From an uncultured Saprospiraceae bacterium (GTDB lineage: Bacteria; Bacteroidota; Bacteroidia; Chitinophagales; Saprospiraceae): DNA of 64,000 nt. Location of the stretch: NCBI GenBank assembly GCA_937997635.1, contig CALLFA010000057.1, forward strand, positions 1 through 64,000. Reading direction: 5' to 3'. Positions within the stretch are counted from its first letter, which is position 1, and every line of letters starts with the position of its first letter. Below are positions 9,206-17,363 of this stretch, piece after piece. The position numbers and the translations under genes are program-made. Below the pieces are notes generated by a model that was not told where the DNA came from, ran no database searches, and worked only from the letters and a program-made list of their open reading frames with translations.

Positions 9206-9772
9206 TTACTCTTGTTTTATAAATGTTAGTTCAAAATTCACAGTGATCTCATCCTTTGTTTGAATCTGTCCGAACATAGCACTTGGTGGTTCAATACCAA
9301 AGTCTGACATTTTAATGGGTTCATTTCCCGTAAGGGTAAGCTGCTCATCGTCACTAGAAATTACGACATCCAGATCTATGGTTACTGCTTGTCCTGCAAT
9401 CAATAATTCACCTTCAATCGCAGTAGAATCAGACAGACTAATCATCTGTTCTTGATTTAATTTGAATATCACATTAGGATGTTCTGTTGCTAATAAGGCT
9501 TTTTGAATCTTGTTGTTCATCGTTGCTCCTCTGCCACCGTCTAAAGTAGTCACAGGAATAGAAATTTCAAAAGCTTCCAGATCAATGGTATTGTTCGAAA
9601 TGCTCATTTGTTTAGGCAGGTTATGCACCTCACCTGCTTTAACGTTCCAATCGTGTAAAGTAGAGGCACCTGTGATCGATAGGACTTCTGCGGGGTCAGA
9701 CGTGAGCACGTAGTTTTGAGCTGAAAGACCTGCCACAAAAAGCATACAAGCAACTAGACATAATATTTTCAT
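9206..9772 (-). CDS. YceI-family periplasmic lipid-binding-like protein
   Basis: This 188-residue protein has a signal peptide (MKILCLVACMLFVAGLSAQ) and a YceI beta-barrel pattern: STLHDWNVKAGEV near the N-terminus, a middle segment with MNNKIQKALLATEHPNVIFKL, and a C-terminal IQTKDEITVNFELTF strand. YceI proteins bind polyisoprenoid-type lipids. Only the family fold is supported; the ligand is not known here. It stands alone, convergent with the T9SS-type gene. Confidence 0.85.
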   Translation of the reverse strand: MKILCLVACMLFVAGLSAQNYVLTSDPAEVLSITGASTLHDWNVKAGEVHNLPKQMSISNNTIDLEAFEISIPVTTLDGGRGATMNNKIQKALLATEHPNVIFKLNQEQMISLSDSTAIEGELLIAGQAVTIDLDVVISSDDEQLTLTGNEPIKMSDFGIEPPSAMFGQIQTKDEITVNFELTFIKQE

Positions 9773-9826
9773 AGTGCAATTTTGTAGCTGTAAGATAAAT
9801 CCAATTATGACTTAAATCAGTTAAAA

Positions 9827-9856
9827 TTTTGTCAAAATCGTCCATATTATAATTTG
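9827..9856 (+). promoter_or_regulatory. Putative promoter upstream of the Gfo/Idh/MocA operon
   Basis: TTTTG at 9827-9831 and TATAATTTG at 9848-9856 resemble the Bacteroidota -33 (TTTG) and -7 (TAnnTTTG) elements, with one extra base in the -7. The spacing is about right, and it leaves a 5' UTR of about 50 bases to the ATG at 9911. Confidence 0.35.
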
Positions 9857-9910
9857 ATGAAAATAATAGTCGAATAATACCTAAATTAGTATCAATGCAA
9901 ATCACATCAC

Positions 9911-11209
9911 ATGAATAAAAATACAAGAAGAGACTTTGTTAAAAAATCTAGTGCTACACTTTTAGCCGGTACTCTAGGTTTTAATATTGTCAAAGCCAAT
10001 CCATACAAACACAAGTTAAATGCTGACACATTAAAAGTTGGCCTTATTGGTTGTGGAGGTCGAGGTACTGGAGCTGCTTTACAAGCGACCAATGCTGAAG
10101 ACAACGTTGTGTTGACCGCCATGGCAGATATTTTTCCAGACCAAATAGAAACATCTTTAAAAAATCTTATTGCGGAAAACCCAGCAAAAATGATGGTTGA
10201 TGAAGATCATAAATTTTCGGGTTTTGATGCATACAAAAAAGTATTGGCAAGTGATGTGGATGTAGTCCTTTTGGCAACTCCACCAAGCTTTAGACCAGCA
10301 CACTTAGCAGCCGCTATCGAAGCTGGTAAACATGTCTTTTGTGAAAAGCCAGTCGCCGTAGATGCGCCTGGGATTCGCAGTGTTTTGGAGACTGCAAAAA
10401 AGGCAAAAGAAAAAGGCCTTGCTTTAATGTCTGGATTTTGTTGGAGACATGACATTCCAAAGATCGATACTTATAATCAAATGATGGGTGGAGAGATTGG
10501 TGACATGCACACCATCTATACGACATACAACACAGGTGCTCTTTGGTATAAAGAACCTAAAGCACAAGTGTGGACAGATACAGAAATGACGATGCGAAAT
10601 TGGTTATACTATAATTGGTTGTCAGGAGATCACATTGTCGAACAAGCAATTCATAGTATTGATTTGATGTCATGGGCCATGGGTGATGTTTTACCAGAAA
10701 GTGCTGTTGGTACGGGAGGAAGACAAAGCCGTACTGAAGAAAAATATGGAAATGTTTTTGATCATTTTTCAATCATTTATGATTATGGTGATGGAAGACG
10801 AGGATTCCATATTTGCAGGCAACAAGAAGATTGCAGTCGTGCCTACACGGTCGATGCCATGGGTAGTCATGGTCGTGCCTACATTGATGTATTCAGAAAA
10901 CATTATGTGAATGGTAAATCTGGGGAGTGGAATTGGGAAGGAGAAAAATCCAATATGTATCAAAATGAGCACAATACATTGTTCAAATCTATAAGAAGCG
11001 GCAATCCGTTTTTTGATGGAGAACGCATGTCAAACAGTACAATGCTTGCTATCTGGGGTAGAATGGTGGCTTATACTGGTAAGAAGCTGACATGGGAAGA
11101 AGCATTACATTCAGAAGAAGTATTGGGCCCTAATATTGACGAATACAACTGGGATCTTGACTGGCCTTTAAAAGCAGTTGCTCAACCTGGAAAGACACCT
11201 TTTGTATAA
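9911..11209 (+). CDS. Gfo/Idh/MocA-family oxidoreductase, Tat-exported
   Basis: This 432-residue NAD(P)-dependent sugar or inositol dehydrogenase-like protein has a twin-arginine signal (NTRRDFVKKS...) at its N-terminus. It also has a Rossmann motif VGLIGCGGRGTGA and the family signature HVFCEKPVA. Members of this Tat-exported Bacteroidota group act on periplasmic sugars or polyols; the substrate here is unknown. It is the first of three closely spaced genes and its TAA overlaps the next ATG (TAATG). Confidence 0.88.
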   Translation: MNKNTRRDFVKKSSATLLAGTLGFNIVKANPYKHKLNADTLKVGLIGCGGRGTGAALQATNAEDNVVLTAMADIFPDQIETSLKNLIAENPAKMMVDEDHKFSGFDAYKKVLASDVDVVLLATPPSFRPAHLAAAIEAGKHVFCEKPVAVDAPGIRSVLETAKKAKEKGLALMSGFCWRHDIPKIDTYNQMMGGEIGDMHTIYTTYNTGALWYKEPKAQVWTDTEMTMRNWLYYNWLSGDHIVEQAIHSIDLMSWAMGDVLPESAVGTGGRQSRTEEKYGNVFDHFSIIYDYGDGRRGFHICRQQEDCSRAYTVDAMGSHGRAYIDVFRKHYVNGKSGEWNWEGEKSNMYQNEHNTLFKSIRSGNPFFDGERMSNSTMLAIWGRMVAYTGKKLTWEEALHSEEVLGPNIDEYNWDLDWPLKAVAQPGKTPFV

Positions 11210-12111
11210 TGGAACGTCGAGAATTTATTCAAAAATCTACTTGCGCACTTGGCGGCTTAGCACTTGCTAGTTGTTCGACAGCAAAAATGATAGAGTCATC
11301 TCTAGAGACACCACTCAAATACAAGAGCCTGAAATTTGGGATGATTGATGAAGACTTATCCGTAATGGACAAATTTGAATTAATCAAAGATTTAGGCTTT
11401 CATGGCGTTGAATTAAACTGGCCCAATGAATTAAATGAAGAGGAAATATTAAAAGCTAGAGATAAAACAGGTGTTCATATTCCAGGTACGGTTAACTCTG
11501 TTCATTGGAAAAAGCAATTATCGAATCCGGACCCCTTAATAAGAAAAGAATGTGTCGATGCGACTATAGAAGGATTGCACAAAACAAAATTATATGGTGG
11601 TGATACCATTCTGTTGGTTCCTGGAGTCGTCAATAAGGATATGAGATATGACCAAGCCTGGGATAGGTCAACTGAGGAGATAAAGAAAATTTTGCCACAC
11701 GCAGAAAAGACTGGTGTCAAAATAGCACTAGAAAATGTATGGAATAATTTCCTTATCAGTCCAGTAGAAGCAAAGACATACGTCGATCAATTTGACAGCG
11801 ATATGATCGGGTGGTATATGGATATTGGAAACATCGTCCGTTATGGGTGGCCAGAACAATGGATACATATCCTTGGAGAACGGATAATAAAAGTCGACAT
11901 CAAAGACTACAGTCGTAAGAAACAAGTAGATGAAGGAATTTGGGAAGGATTCAAAGTCAAACTCGGCGATGGCGATAGTGATTGGCCAGCAGTCAATAAA
12001 GCGTTAAAAGATGTCGGATACTCCGGTTGGGGATCAGCAGAAGTTAGTGGAGGTAATAGAGAAAGACTACAAGAAATATCAGAAAGGATGGACAGGCTTT
12101 ACAGCATGTAG
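11209..12111 (+). CDS. Sugar phosphate isomerase/epimerase-type TIM barrel, Tat-exported
   Basis: This 300-residue AP endonuclease 2-like (xylose isomerase-like) TIM barrel has the N-terminus MERREFIQKSTCALGGLAL, a Tat-type signal with a possible lipobox LASC. Barrel segments with expected metal ligands include LGFHGVELNWPNE, GVKIALENVW, MIGWYMDIGNI and GWGSAEVSGG. Fold members isomerise or epimerise sugars or inosose. The context between two Gfo/Idh/MocA oxidoreductases suggests one sugar or inositol catabolic route. Confidence 0.85.
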   Translation: MERREFIQKSTCALGGLALASCSTAKMIESSLETPLKYKSLKFGMIDEDLSVMDKFELIKDLGFHGVELNWPNELNEEEILKARDKTGVHIPGTVNSVHWKKQLSNPDPLIRKECVDATIEGLHKTKLYGGDTILLVPGVVNKDMRYDQAWDRSTEEIKKILPHAEKTGVKIALENVWNNFLISPVEAKTYVDQFDSDMIGWYMDIGNIVRYGWPEQWIHILGERIIKVDIKDYSRKKQVDEGIWEGFKVKLGDGDSDWPAVNKALKDVGYSGWGSAEVSGGNRERLQEISERMDRLYSM

Positions 12112-12114
12112 CTT

Positions 12115-13194
12115 ATGGAAAATAAAATTAGAGTGCTTGTCGCTGGATGCGGCAATATGGGAAAGTCTCACGCCAGAGCTTATCACCAAATGGAAGAATT
12201 TGAAATAGTCGGGCTTGTCAGTCGCGGGCCGGAATCGCGTAATGCACTTTCGAATGAACTGGGTGGCTACCCTACTTTTGATAATTATGAAACGGCATTG
12301 GCAGAATCAAAACCTGATGCAGTATCTATCAACACGTATCCAGACACACATTTTGACTACGTCATGAAGGCACTTGATGCTGATTGCCATGTCTTCGTTG
12401 AAAAGCCATTGGCTAATACGATTGAAGAGTGCGAACAGATTAAGGCAAAAGCCATCAGTACGCAGAAGAAGATTGTAATCGGCTACATTTTACGGGTACA
12501 TCCAACATGGACAACATTTATCGAACATGCGCAAAATTTAGGCAAGCCCTTGGTGATGCGTATGAATCTTAATCAGCAAAGCCATGGAGCTACGTGGCAT
12601 GTCCATAAAAACTTGATGAACTCCATGTCTCCTATTGTTGACTGCGGCGTACACTATGTCGACGTGATGTGTCTCATGACTAAAGCCAAACCTATCAGTG
12701 TAAACGCCATTGGGGCTAGATTGTCCGATGAAATTGATAGTGCCATGTTTAATTATGGACAACTCCAGGTACGGTTTGATGATGGTTCAGTTGGTTGGTA
12801 TGAAGCAGGTTGGGGACCAATGATGAGTGAGACAGCTTACTTTGTCAAAGACGTCATAGGACCTAAGGGCTGTGTCAGCATCGTGGATAAAAACCCTGAT
12901 AAAGATGGTGTTTCTACAGATAATGTCGATAGCCACACGGGAACCAATACCTTAGTTCTTCATTACAGCAAAACAGATGAAGAAGGCAATTTTGTCAAAC
13001 AAGACGAACGAATCGATACTACTGATGAGCCTGATCATGATGGTTTATGCTATTTGGAACAAGCTTATTTCTTAAAGGCCATACAAGAAGACATTGATTT
13101 GACACAACACTTGGATGAAGCGATCAACAGTCTGAAAATAGTATTGGCAGCTGACGAATCCGCTAGGACTGGAAAGACAGTTGAATTGATTTAG
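12115..13194 (+). CDS. Gfo/Idh/MocA-family oxidoreductase (cytoplasmic)
   Basis: This 359-residue protein has the Rossmann motif VLVAGCGNMGKSHARAY and the catalytic signature DCHVFVEKPLANT. Unlike the first gene of the operon it has no export signal, so it probably acts in the cytoplasm. It starts 3 bp after the isomerase gene and is presumably cotranscribed. The specific substrate cannot be read from sequence. Its stop overlaps the stop of a small ORF on the other strand. Confidence 0.88.
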   Translation: MENKIRVLVAGCGNMGKSHARAYHQMEEFEIVGLVSRGPESRNALSNELGGYPTFDNYETALAESKPDAVSINTYPDTHFDYVMKALDADCHVFVEKPLANTIEECEQIKAKAISTQKKIVIGYILRVHPTWTTFIEHAQNLGKPLVMRMNLNQQSHGATWHVHKNLMNSMSPIVDCGVHYVDVMCLMTKAKPISVNAIGARLSDEIDSAMFNYGQLQVRFDDGSVGWYEAGWGPMMSETAYFVKDVIGPKGCVSIVDKNPDKDGVSTDNVDSHTGTNTLVLHYSKTDEEGNFVKQDERIDTTDEPDHDGLCYLEQAYFLKAIQEDIDLTQHLDEAINSLKIVLAADESARTGKTVELI

Positions 13195-13355
13195 CGTCCT
13201 CTATAACTTCGGTGAATCTTTTTTCTCACCTGTTGCATTTGTATACTTTCCTTGTATGCATCCACATACATGGTATACAATTTGAGAAAACCAATCATTA
13301 ATGAAAGGACACTTGCAAAATAAATTGTTAGCTCGATAATTTCTAGGATAATCAT
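13191..13355 (-). CDS. Small putative membrane protein (54 aa)
   Basis: The ORF reads M I I L E I I E L T..., giving one hydrophobic helix (residues 2-28) followed by a basic tail rich in Gln, Lys and Arg (QMQQVRKKIHRSYRGR). Its stop overlaps the last bases of the convergent oxidoreductase gene. The hydrophobic-then-basic layout argues against a random ORF, but I recognise no family and conservation is unknown. Confidence 0.4.
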   Translation of the reverse strand: MIILEIIELTIYFASVLSLMIGFLKLYTMYVDAYKESIQMQQVRKKIHRSYRGR

Positions 13356-13519
13356 AATACTAAATTTTGATACAAGGATAGATTTTATCGTGCACTGTAT
13401 TTACATTATAAACAATACGTATGTGTAATGGTTTAAGGTACAATGAGTTAAAACATTGTTAAGAGAAATTTGGCTCCATTTGCCACCCGCTATTTTCATG
13501 GATTAAAAGCAATAGAGGA

Positions 13520-13551
13520 TTTGTCCAATTATGTTTCGTGCAGTATATTTG
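13520..13551 (+). promoter_or_regulatory. Bacteroidota-type promoter of the WYL regulator
   Basis: TTTG at 13520-13523 (-33) is followed after 20 bp by TATATTTG at 13544-13551 (-7), a full match to the Bacteroidota primary sigma consensus. Transcription would start near 13555, so translation must begin at the ATG at 13569 rather than at the upstream in-frame TTG. Confidence 0.65.
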
Positions 13552-13568
13552 CATGGAAAAAATCACCC

Positions 13569-14582
13569 ATGGCTACTAACAAACATGCACTCATACGATA
13601 TCGTGTTATTGATCGATGTCTTCGCAATGTTGATGAACAATGGAACTGGAAAACACTAGCCGAAGTATGTGCTCACGAAATTGATAGTGTGATGGATGAG
13701 AAAATCACGCTCTCAGAACGTACAATCAAAGGCGACATACAGAACATGCGCAATGATAAAGCACTGGGATACTTTGCTCCTATTGAATACGATAGAAAAG
13801 AAAAAAGTTATTACTATTCGGATCGAACGTACTCCATTACAGAATCGCCAATCAACAAGTCAGATAGAGACCAGTTGGATCAAATGATTAATCTCATTAG
13901 ACAGTATACTGGTTTTAAGTATTTGAATGGCATTGGCAACATCATCCAAAAGATGGAATTGCTGGTCTACGAATCCATGGGAAAGTCCAAACAATATGTC
14001 CACCTAGATCAACCTGCTCAAATACCTGGTCAAGAATGGTTAGACACCTTATATGATGCCATTAAATCTGAGAAGGCAATAACCATTGAGTACGCTGCAT
14101 TCGGCAAAGAGCCATACCAAACCATTATCAGTCCTTACTTACTGAAAGAGTATCAAAATCGATGGTACCTCTATGCGTACAGCCATGATAAAACAGGGAT
14201 GAGGACTTATGGCCTGGACAGAATACATAAAATAAAGCCGACATTGCAAGCCTTTATTCCAAATGAATTCTTTGATCCTAAAGCGTTCTTTGACGACTTG
14301 ATTGGTGTGACTTTCAATCCAAAGACCTCAGTAAAACAAATCACCTTTAAAGTCTACGGTGGTCAAGTCAATTACTTAAGGACATTGCCAATACATTATA
14401 CGCAAGAAGAAATAGAAACTACGGAATCATTCAGTATTTTTACCATGCGATTAATTCCTAATTATGAACTCGAAAGTAAGCTTTTATCTTTTGGTGAGAC
14501 TATAGAAATTATAAAACCGATCTCTTTTAAAAACACAATAAAAAAACGAGTTGAAGCCTTACAAAAAAGATATATCGAGTAA
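13569..14582 (+). CDS. WYL-domain transcriptional regulator
   Basis: This 337-residue cytoplasmic regulator has an N-terminal winged-helix region (LIRYRVIDRCL...LSERTIKGDIQNMR) and a WYL domain. The latter includes AITIEYAAFGKEPYQTIISPYLLKEYQNRWYLYAY split over about residues 175-210, with YGLDRI just after. WYL domains sense nucleic-acid or nucleotide ligands and control defence, repair or metabolism. The ATG at 13569 is chosen because a consensus promoter lies just upstream. It overlaps or abuts the next gene. Confidence 0.85.
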   Translation: MATNKHALIRYRVIDRCLRNVDEQWNWKTLAEVCAHEIDSVMDEKITLSERTIKGDIQNMRNDKALGYFAPIEYDRKEKSYYYSDRTYSITESPINKSDRDQLDQMINLIRQYTGFKYLNGIGNIIQKMELLVYESMGKSKQYVHLDQPAQIPGQEWLDTLYDAIKSEKAITIEYAAFGKEPYQTIISPYLLKEYQNRWYLYAYSHDKTGMRTYGLDRIHKIKPTLQAFIPNEFFDPKAFFDDLIGVTFNPKTSVKQITFKVYGGQVNYLRTLPIHYTQEEIETTESFSIFTMRLIPNYELESKLLSFGETIEIIKPISFKNTIKKRVEALQKRYIE

Positions 14583-14985
14583 TTTGGAAAAACCTGATAT
14601 CATCACCAAACCGAAGGTGGAGATTGATGAATCTTTATTAGCAGAATTACAAACGTATGCACAGACGGAAGGTCAAGTAATTGTGCATTGTCTACTCTAC
14701 TCCACTCGGTCTTCTGGAACACTGATTCGAATTTGGCCCAGCACCTATTTGTTTGATAATCATTCTGACCATAGAAGTGAACTTGTCACAGCAGAAAACA
14801 TAACGTATCACCCTGTATGGCAAGAAGTACCAGCTGGTAAAGTTGCTCATTTCACACTTGTGTTTACTGCACTTCCAAAGTCTTGTTCGAGTTTTGATTT
14901 GATTGAAGTCATTCCAGAGTTAAATGGGTTTACAGCTTTGGAGATACAGCGGAATCAAACGGACGTATACTTCATACGTATCTAA
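14551..14985 (+). CDS. Conserved hypothetical protein
   Basis: The ORF has 144 codons if TTG at 14551 is used, overlapping the WYL gene by 32 bp. A second TTG at 14584, right after the WYL stop, would give 133 residues. There is no signal peptide. Distinct segments are STRSSGTLIRIWPSTYL, NITYHPVWQEVPAGK and LPKSCSSFDLIEVIPE. I have an impression of similar small Bacteroidota proteins, but I assign no function. Close linkage to the WYL regulator suggests cotranscription. Confidence 0.65.
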   Translation: MKPYKKDISSNLEKPDIITKPKVEIDESLLAELQTYAQTEGQVIVHCLLYSTRSSGTLIRIWPSTYLFDNHSDHRSELVTAENITYHPVWQEVPAGKVAHFTLVFTALPKSCSSFDLIEVIPELNGFTALEIQRNQTDVYFIRI

Positions 14986-15267
14986 TTATATTATATCATC
15001 AGTCACCATATTCCAGGGTTTGATTTCCCATGTCGTGGCTACACCATACTTTACATATGGGTCTTGCTCAATAAACTGTTCAATCCTATCCTGCGATTCA
15101 CATTTAAAGATAATGTATGCTTCAGTGTGATTACTGATTGCTCCTCCTAAAAGTATTTCATCAGTAGCTTTATATTCTTTAATTAAATTGAAATGGTCCG
15201 CTCGATGGGCTTCTCTTTTAATGAGAGAATCTTTGTGTAGATGATATTTTAAAATGTAGTGATTCAT
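14986..15267 (-). CDS. YCII-family protein
   Basis: Starting at ATG 15267 the protein has 93 residues (MNHYILKYHLHKDSL...). It has the YCII (ferredoxin-like) layout: a first beta strand, an R-x-x-H helix (KREAHRADHFNLI), an ILLGGAISN strand, and ESQDRIEQFIEQDPYVKYG with the DP that usually carries a conserved Asp. YCII proteins are small, mostly uncharacterised enzymes. It is convergent with the upstream hypothetical gene; their stops abut. Confidence 0.8.
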   Translation of the reverse strand: MNHYILKYHLHKDSLIKREAHRADHFNLIKEYKATDEILLGGAISNHTEAYIIFKCESQDRIEQFIEQDPYVKYGVATTWEIKPWNMVTDDII

Positions 15268-15392
15268 AAATGCATAAGTAATGAAAAGGGAATTAAATAT
15301 GAGTATCTTAAATAACAAATATTCTAAATTTACAAATGATTATCACCAAAGAGCTTGTTCTTAAGAAATTAGATTCACAAGACAAAAACCTC

Positions 15393-15400
15393 TAATTTTG
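15393..15400 (+). promoter_or_regulatory. -7 element (TAATTTTG) of the HAD gene
   Basis: A TAnnTTTG match ends only 4 bp before the ATG at 15405. If real, transcription would start at or next to the start codon, giving a leaderless mRNA. A -33 TTG is not evident. Confidence 0.4.
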
Positions 15401-15404
15401 CAAT

Positions 15405-15872
15405 ATGACAATCTTATTAGACATAGATGGCGTAATGGTTCAAGCAAAATCTTGGAGTCCAGCACCTCAACACGAGGATGGGTTTTCTATGTTTAGTTCT
15501 AAGGCGGTTGATGCTTTGAATTCGATAATAAATAAAACAAATGCAAGCATACTCCTAACTACTTCGCACAAAAATAGTTTTTCGATATCTGAATGGTACG
15601 GCATATTCAATAGACGAGGTATACAAGTTGGCAAGATTGACAGATTACCTCAAAATCAAAATAGAGTGTCAAGGTATCAAGAGATAATGAATTGGTACTC
15701 TAAAGGTGATCATGTTCAAGACTTTGTGATTATAGATGATGATAAGTCACTCAATGGGCTTCCTGAGCATCTTAAATTAAGGCTAATTTCTACCACCCCT
15801 CTAGTTGGCTTGACTAATGAACACGTTTCAAAATCAGTTAGCATTTTGAACACACCACTGGAGTTGGTTTAA
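15405..15872 (+). CDS. HAD-like phosphatase domain protein (Swiss-army-knife RNA-repair HAD type)
   Basis: This 155-residue single-domain protein has HAD motif I LLDIDGVM (Asp6 nucleophile, Asp8), the motif II-like LLTTSHKNS (SH-K in place of the usual SWR), and the acidic motif FVIIDDDKSL. It resembles the HAD domain found in Swiss Army Knife RNA-repair proteins (HAD_SAK), here as a stand-alone protein. A phosphatase role on nucleic-acid ends is inferred from the family only. Confidence 0.75.
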   Translation: MTILLDIDGVMVQAKSWSPAPQHEDGFSMFSSKAVDALNSIINKTNASILLTTSHKNSFSISEWYGIFNRRGIQVGKIDRLPQNQNRVSRYQEIMNWYSKGDHVQDFVIIDDDKSLNGLPEHLKLRLISTTPLVGLTNEHVSKSVSILNTPLELV

Positions 15873-15993
15873 TTGGTTTTTTCATCTGAAAAGTCAAATA
15901 TAAAATACCAAGTATTGATATTACACTTCTAATACTCTAAACGATTGTCTTTGAATTTTCTAATTGTGAATTGAAAGAAGTGTTGCTGTGACC

Positions 15994-16794
15994 CTATCTT
16001 CCTGCAAACACCCTATTGAATATATCTATGTCTAAAAATGAGCGTACTTCTACGAGTCCGAATAAATCGTCTTGCAAATATTTTTTATGCAATTCATGTA
16101 GTGTAAAATTTCCTTTCCCAAAAGACAACAAGAATATATGCCCCATGATTTCATACTTTAGAAAATCATACTCATTTTCATGGAGTAAAACTTTTGGAGT
16201 TGACAATTGATCTACATATGCTAGTTCTGCTCCAATTTTTCTTCTTAGATAAAACAGTCGAACATGTCCATTATTCCATCGGACAAAGTCTCTTATATAG
16301 TTGTAGAACTCATCATAAAAATCACCAAACTTTGCAGGGAGCACATTATCTTTTATTGCTTTCTCTATTCCTACCTTTACCAAGCCCCTTTTAAGCATTT
16401 TCGTGAAATACTGGGGTCTGTTGTGGTGAATTAAAAACGCATTTTTTGGCTTGATACTTTTTAAGAAGCCTTCCGAGAATTCGATTCTAAAGAACTCGGT
16501 GCTCTTATCTAGTTTTTGAATTTCATTTTTTGTTATTCGTCTACCGAGCACCTCTTTTGCATTATATCTCAACAGGCTAGACATTTTCATCACTTTTGTG
16601 AGGATCAATGTTTCCTTTAAGACTATATCTAGTGAGGGTTTTCTTGGGCTTTCTCTTCGTCCGAAAAACTGATTACAAATATCACATTCCTCCTCGAATA
16701 TTTCTTTAGATCCTAATGACTTAGGTAATATGTGAGCCTTTAGTATAAAAGTGGTAACCTCCTCATCCAGAAGAAACCAAATACATCTTTTCAT
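15994..16794 (-). CDS. HNH-endonuclease-like orphan protein with degenerate zinc knuckle
   Basis: The 266-residue product has an N-terminal HNH_5-like pattern: Cys4, AHILPKSLG (His21), then CDICNQFFG (Cys37, Cys40, Asn41). The usual first CxxC is CIWF, so one metal ligand is missing. The remaining ~200 residues are Lys/Phe-rich and unrecognised. The gene is AT-rich, stands alone and is close to tRNA-Ala, which fits an acquired or decaying nuclease or defence gene. Function is unproven. Confidence 0.55.
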   Translation of the reverse strand: MKRCIWFLLDEEVTTFILKAHILPKSLGSKEIFEEECDICNQFFGRRESPRKPSLDIVLKETLILTKVMKMSSLLRYNAKEVLGRRITKNEIQKLDKSTEFFRIEFSEGFLKSIKPKNAFLIHHNRPQYFTKMLKRGLVKVGIEKAIKDNVLPAKFGDFYDEFYNYIRDFVRWNNGHVRLFYLRRKIGAELAYVDQLSTPKVLLHENEYDFLKYEIMGHIFLLSFGKGNFTLHELHKKYLQDDLFGLVEVRSFLDIDIFNRVFAGR

Positions 16795-16923
16795 AGAAAT
16801 TATTTAAGATAATTCAAAGTAGAGTTAGCAAGCCGAAGACCCATTATTTTACTTCTATGTATCAAATAATGTATCAAATTATCATATAATATAAAATTGT
16901 TATTCGTAAGTATCTCTCTTTCA

Positions 16924-17130
16924 GTGAAGCCTGGGGGAGTTCCCGATGTTCGCAACGCTCAATCGGGATAAACTTCTCCTCCCTCAGTCTCAGTGGAGCC
17001 TGGGGGAGTTCCCGATGTTCGCAAAGCTCAATCGGGATAAACTTCTCCTCCCTCAGTCTCAGTGGAGCCTGGGGGAGTCCCCGATGTTCGCAAAGCTCAA
17101 TCGGGATAAACTTCTCCTCCCTCAGTCTCA
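16924..17130 (-). repeat. Three 69-bp tandem repeats carrying the tRNA-Ala 3' end
   Basis: Units start at 16924, 16993 and 17062, and the tRNA end follows at 17131, so the period is exactly 69 bp. Each unit begins with a copy of the last ~16 nt of the tRNA (TGGAGCCTGGGGGAGT on the + strand; first copy TGAAGCC). A 53-nt spacer follows. Within it TCCCGAT and ATCGGGA form a 7-bp stem around GTTCGCAAAGCTCA. On the transcribed strand the array lies directly downstream of the tRNA. Confidence 0.92.
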
Positions 17131-17131
17131 G

Positions 17132-17205
17132 TGGAGCCTGGGGGAGTCGAACCCCCGACCTCTTGACTGCCAGTCAAACGCTCTAGCCAACTGAGCTAAG
17201 GCCCC
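17132..17205 (-). tRNA. tRNA-Ala (anticodon GGC)
   Basis: On the minus strand the gene runs from GGGGCCT to AGGCTCCA, 74 nt. The acceptor stem is seven pairs with the alanine identity pair G3:U70. The anticodon loop is CTGGCAG, so the anticodon is GGC. The T-arm is GGGGGTTCGACTCCCCC. CCA is not encoded. Copies of both its ends lie in the flanking repeats. Confidence 0.97.
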
Positions 17206-17275
17206 CATTTTTTTAGGGGACTTAGCGATGTTGCCTGTCCCGTTTGAGGAACGAACAACGGGAAGCTAAGGCCCC
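17206..17275 (-). repeat. 5'-flank copy of the tRNA-Ala start with a hairpin
   Basis: AGCTAAGGCCCC, the first 12 nt of the tRNA in reverse complement, recurs at 17264-17275, 70 bp from the original at 17194-17205. Between them lie a T-run and the inverted repeat CCCGTT...AACGGG (around 17239-17262). The layout mirrors the 69-bp units on the other side of the tRNA. Confidence 0.75.
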
Positions 17276-17306
17276 AAAATCTATGATAAATGTAGTAAAA
17301 TTGTTA

Positions 17307-17326
17307 CAATGGATCATGGCTTATTG
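17307..17326. repeat. Degenerate copy of the 20-bp palindrome
   Basis: CAATGGATCATGGCTTATTG differs at a few positions from CAATGGGTCATGACCCATTG in the 3.3-3.7 kb array and is followed by a similar GAAGGAGAA stretch. It lies between tRNA-Ala and the end of the GAF gene. Confidence 0.5.
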
Positions 17327-17363
17327 AAGGAGAATAAGATGTGAACAGCCATTTTCTTACAAT

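Noticed and set aside
16946-17194. 82-codon plus-strand ORF across the 69-bp repeats
   Set aside because: It runs through the tRNA gene in antisense and consists of three copies of the repeat unit (69 is a multiple of three).
16924-17205. CRISPR array or integration (att) site
   Set aside because: The units are identical throughout, with no variable spacers. No cas or integrase gene is in the window, and the repeats copy the tRNA ends with a fixed period.
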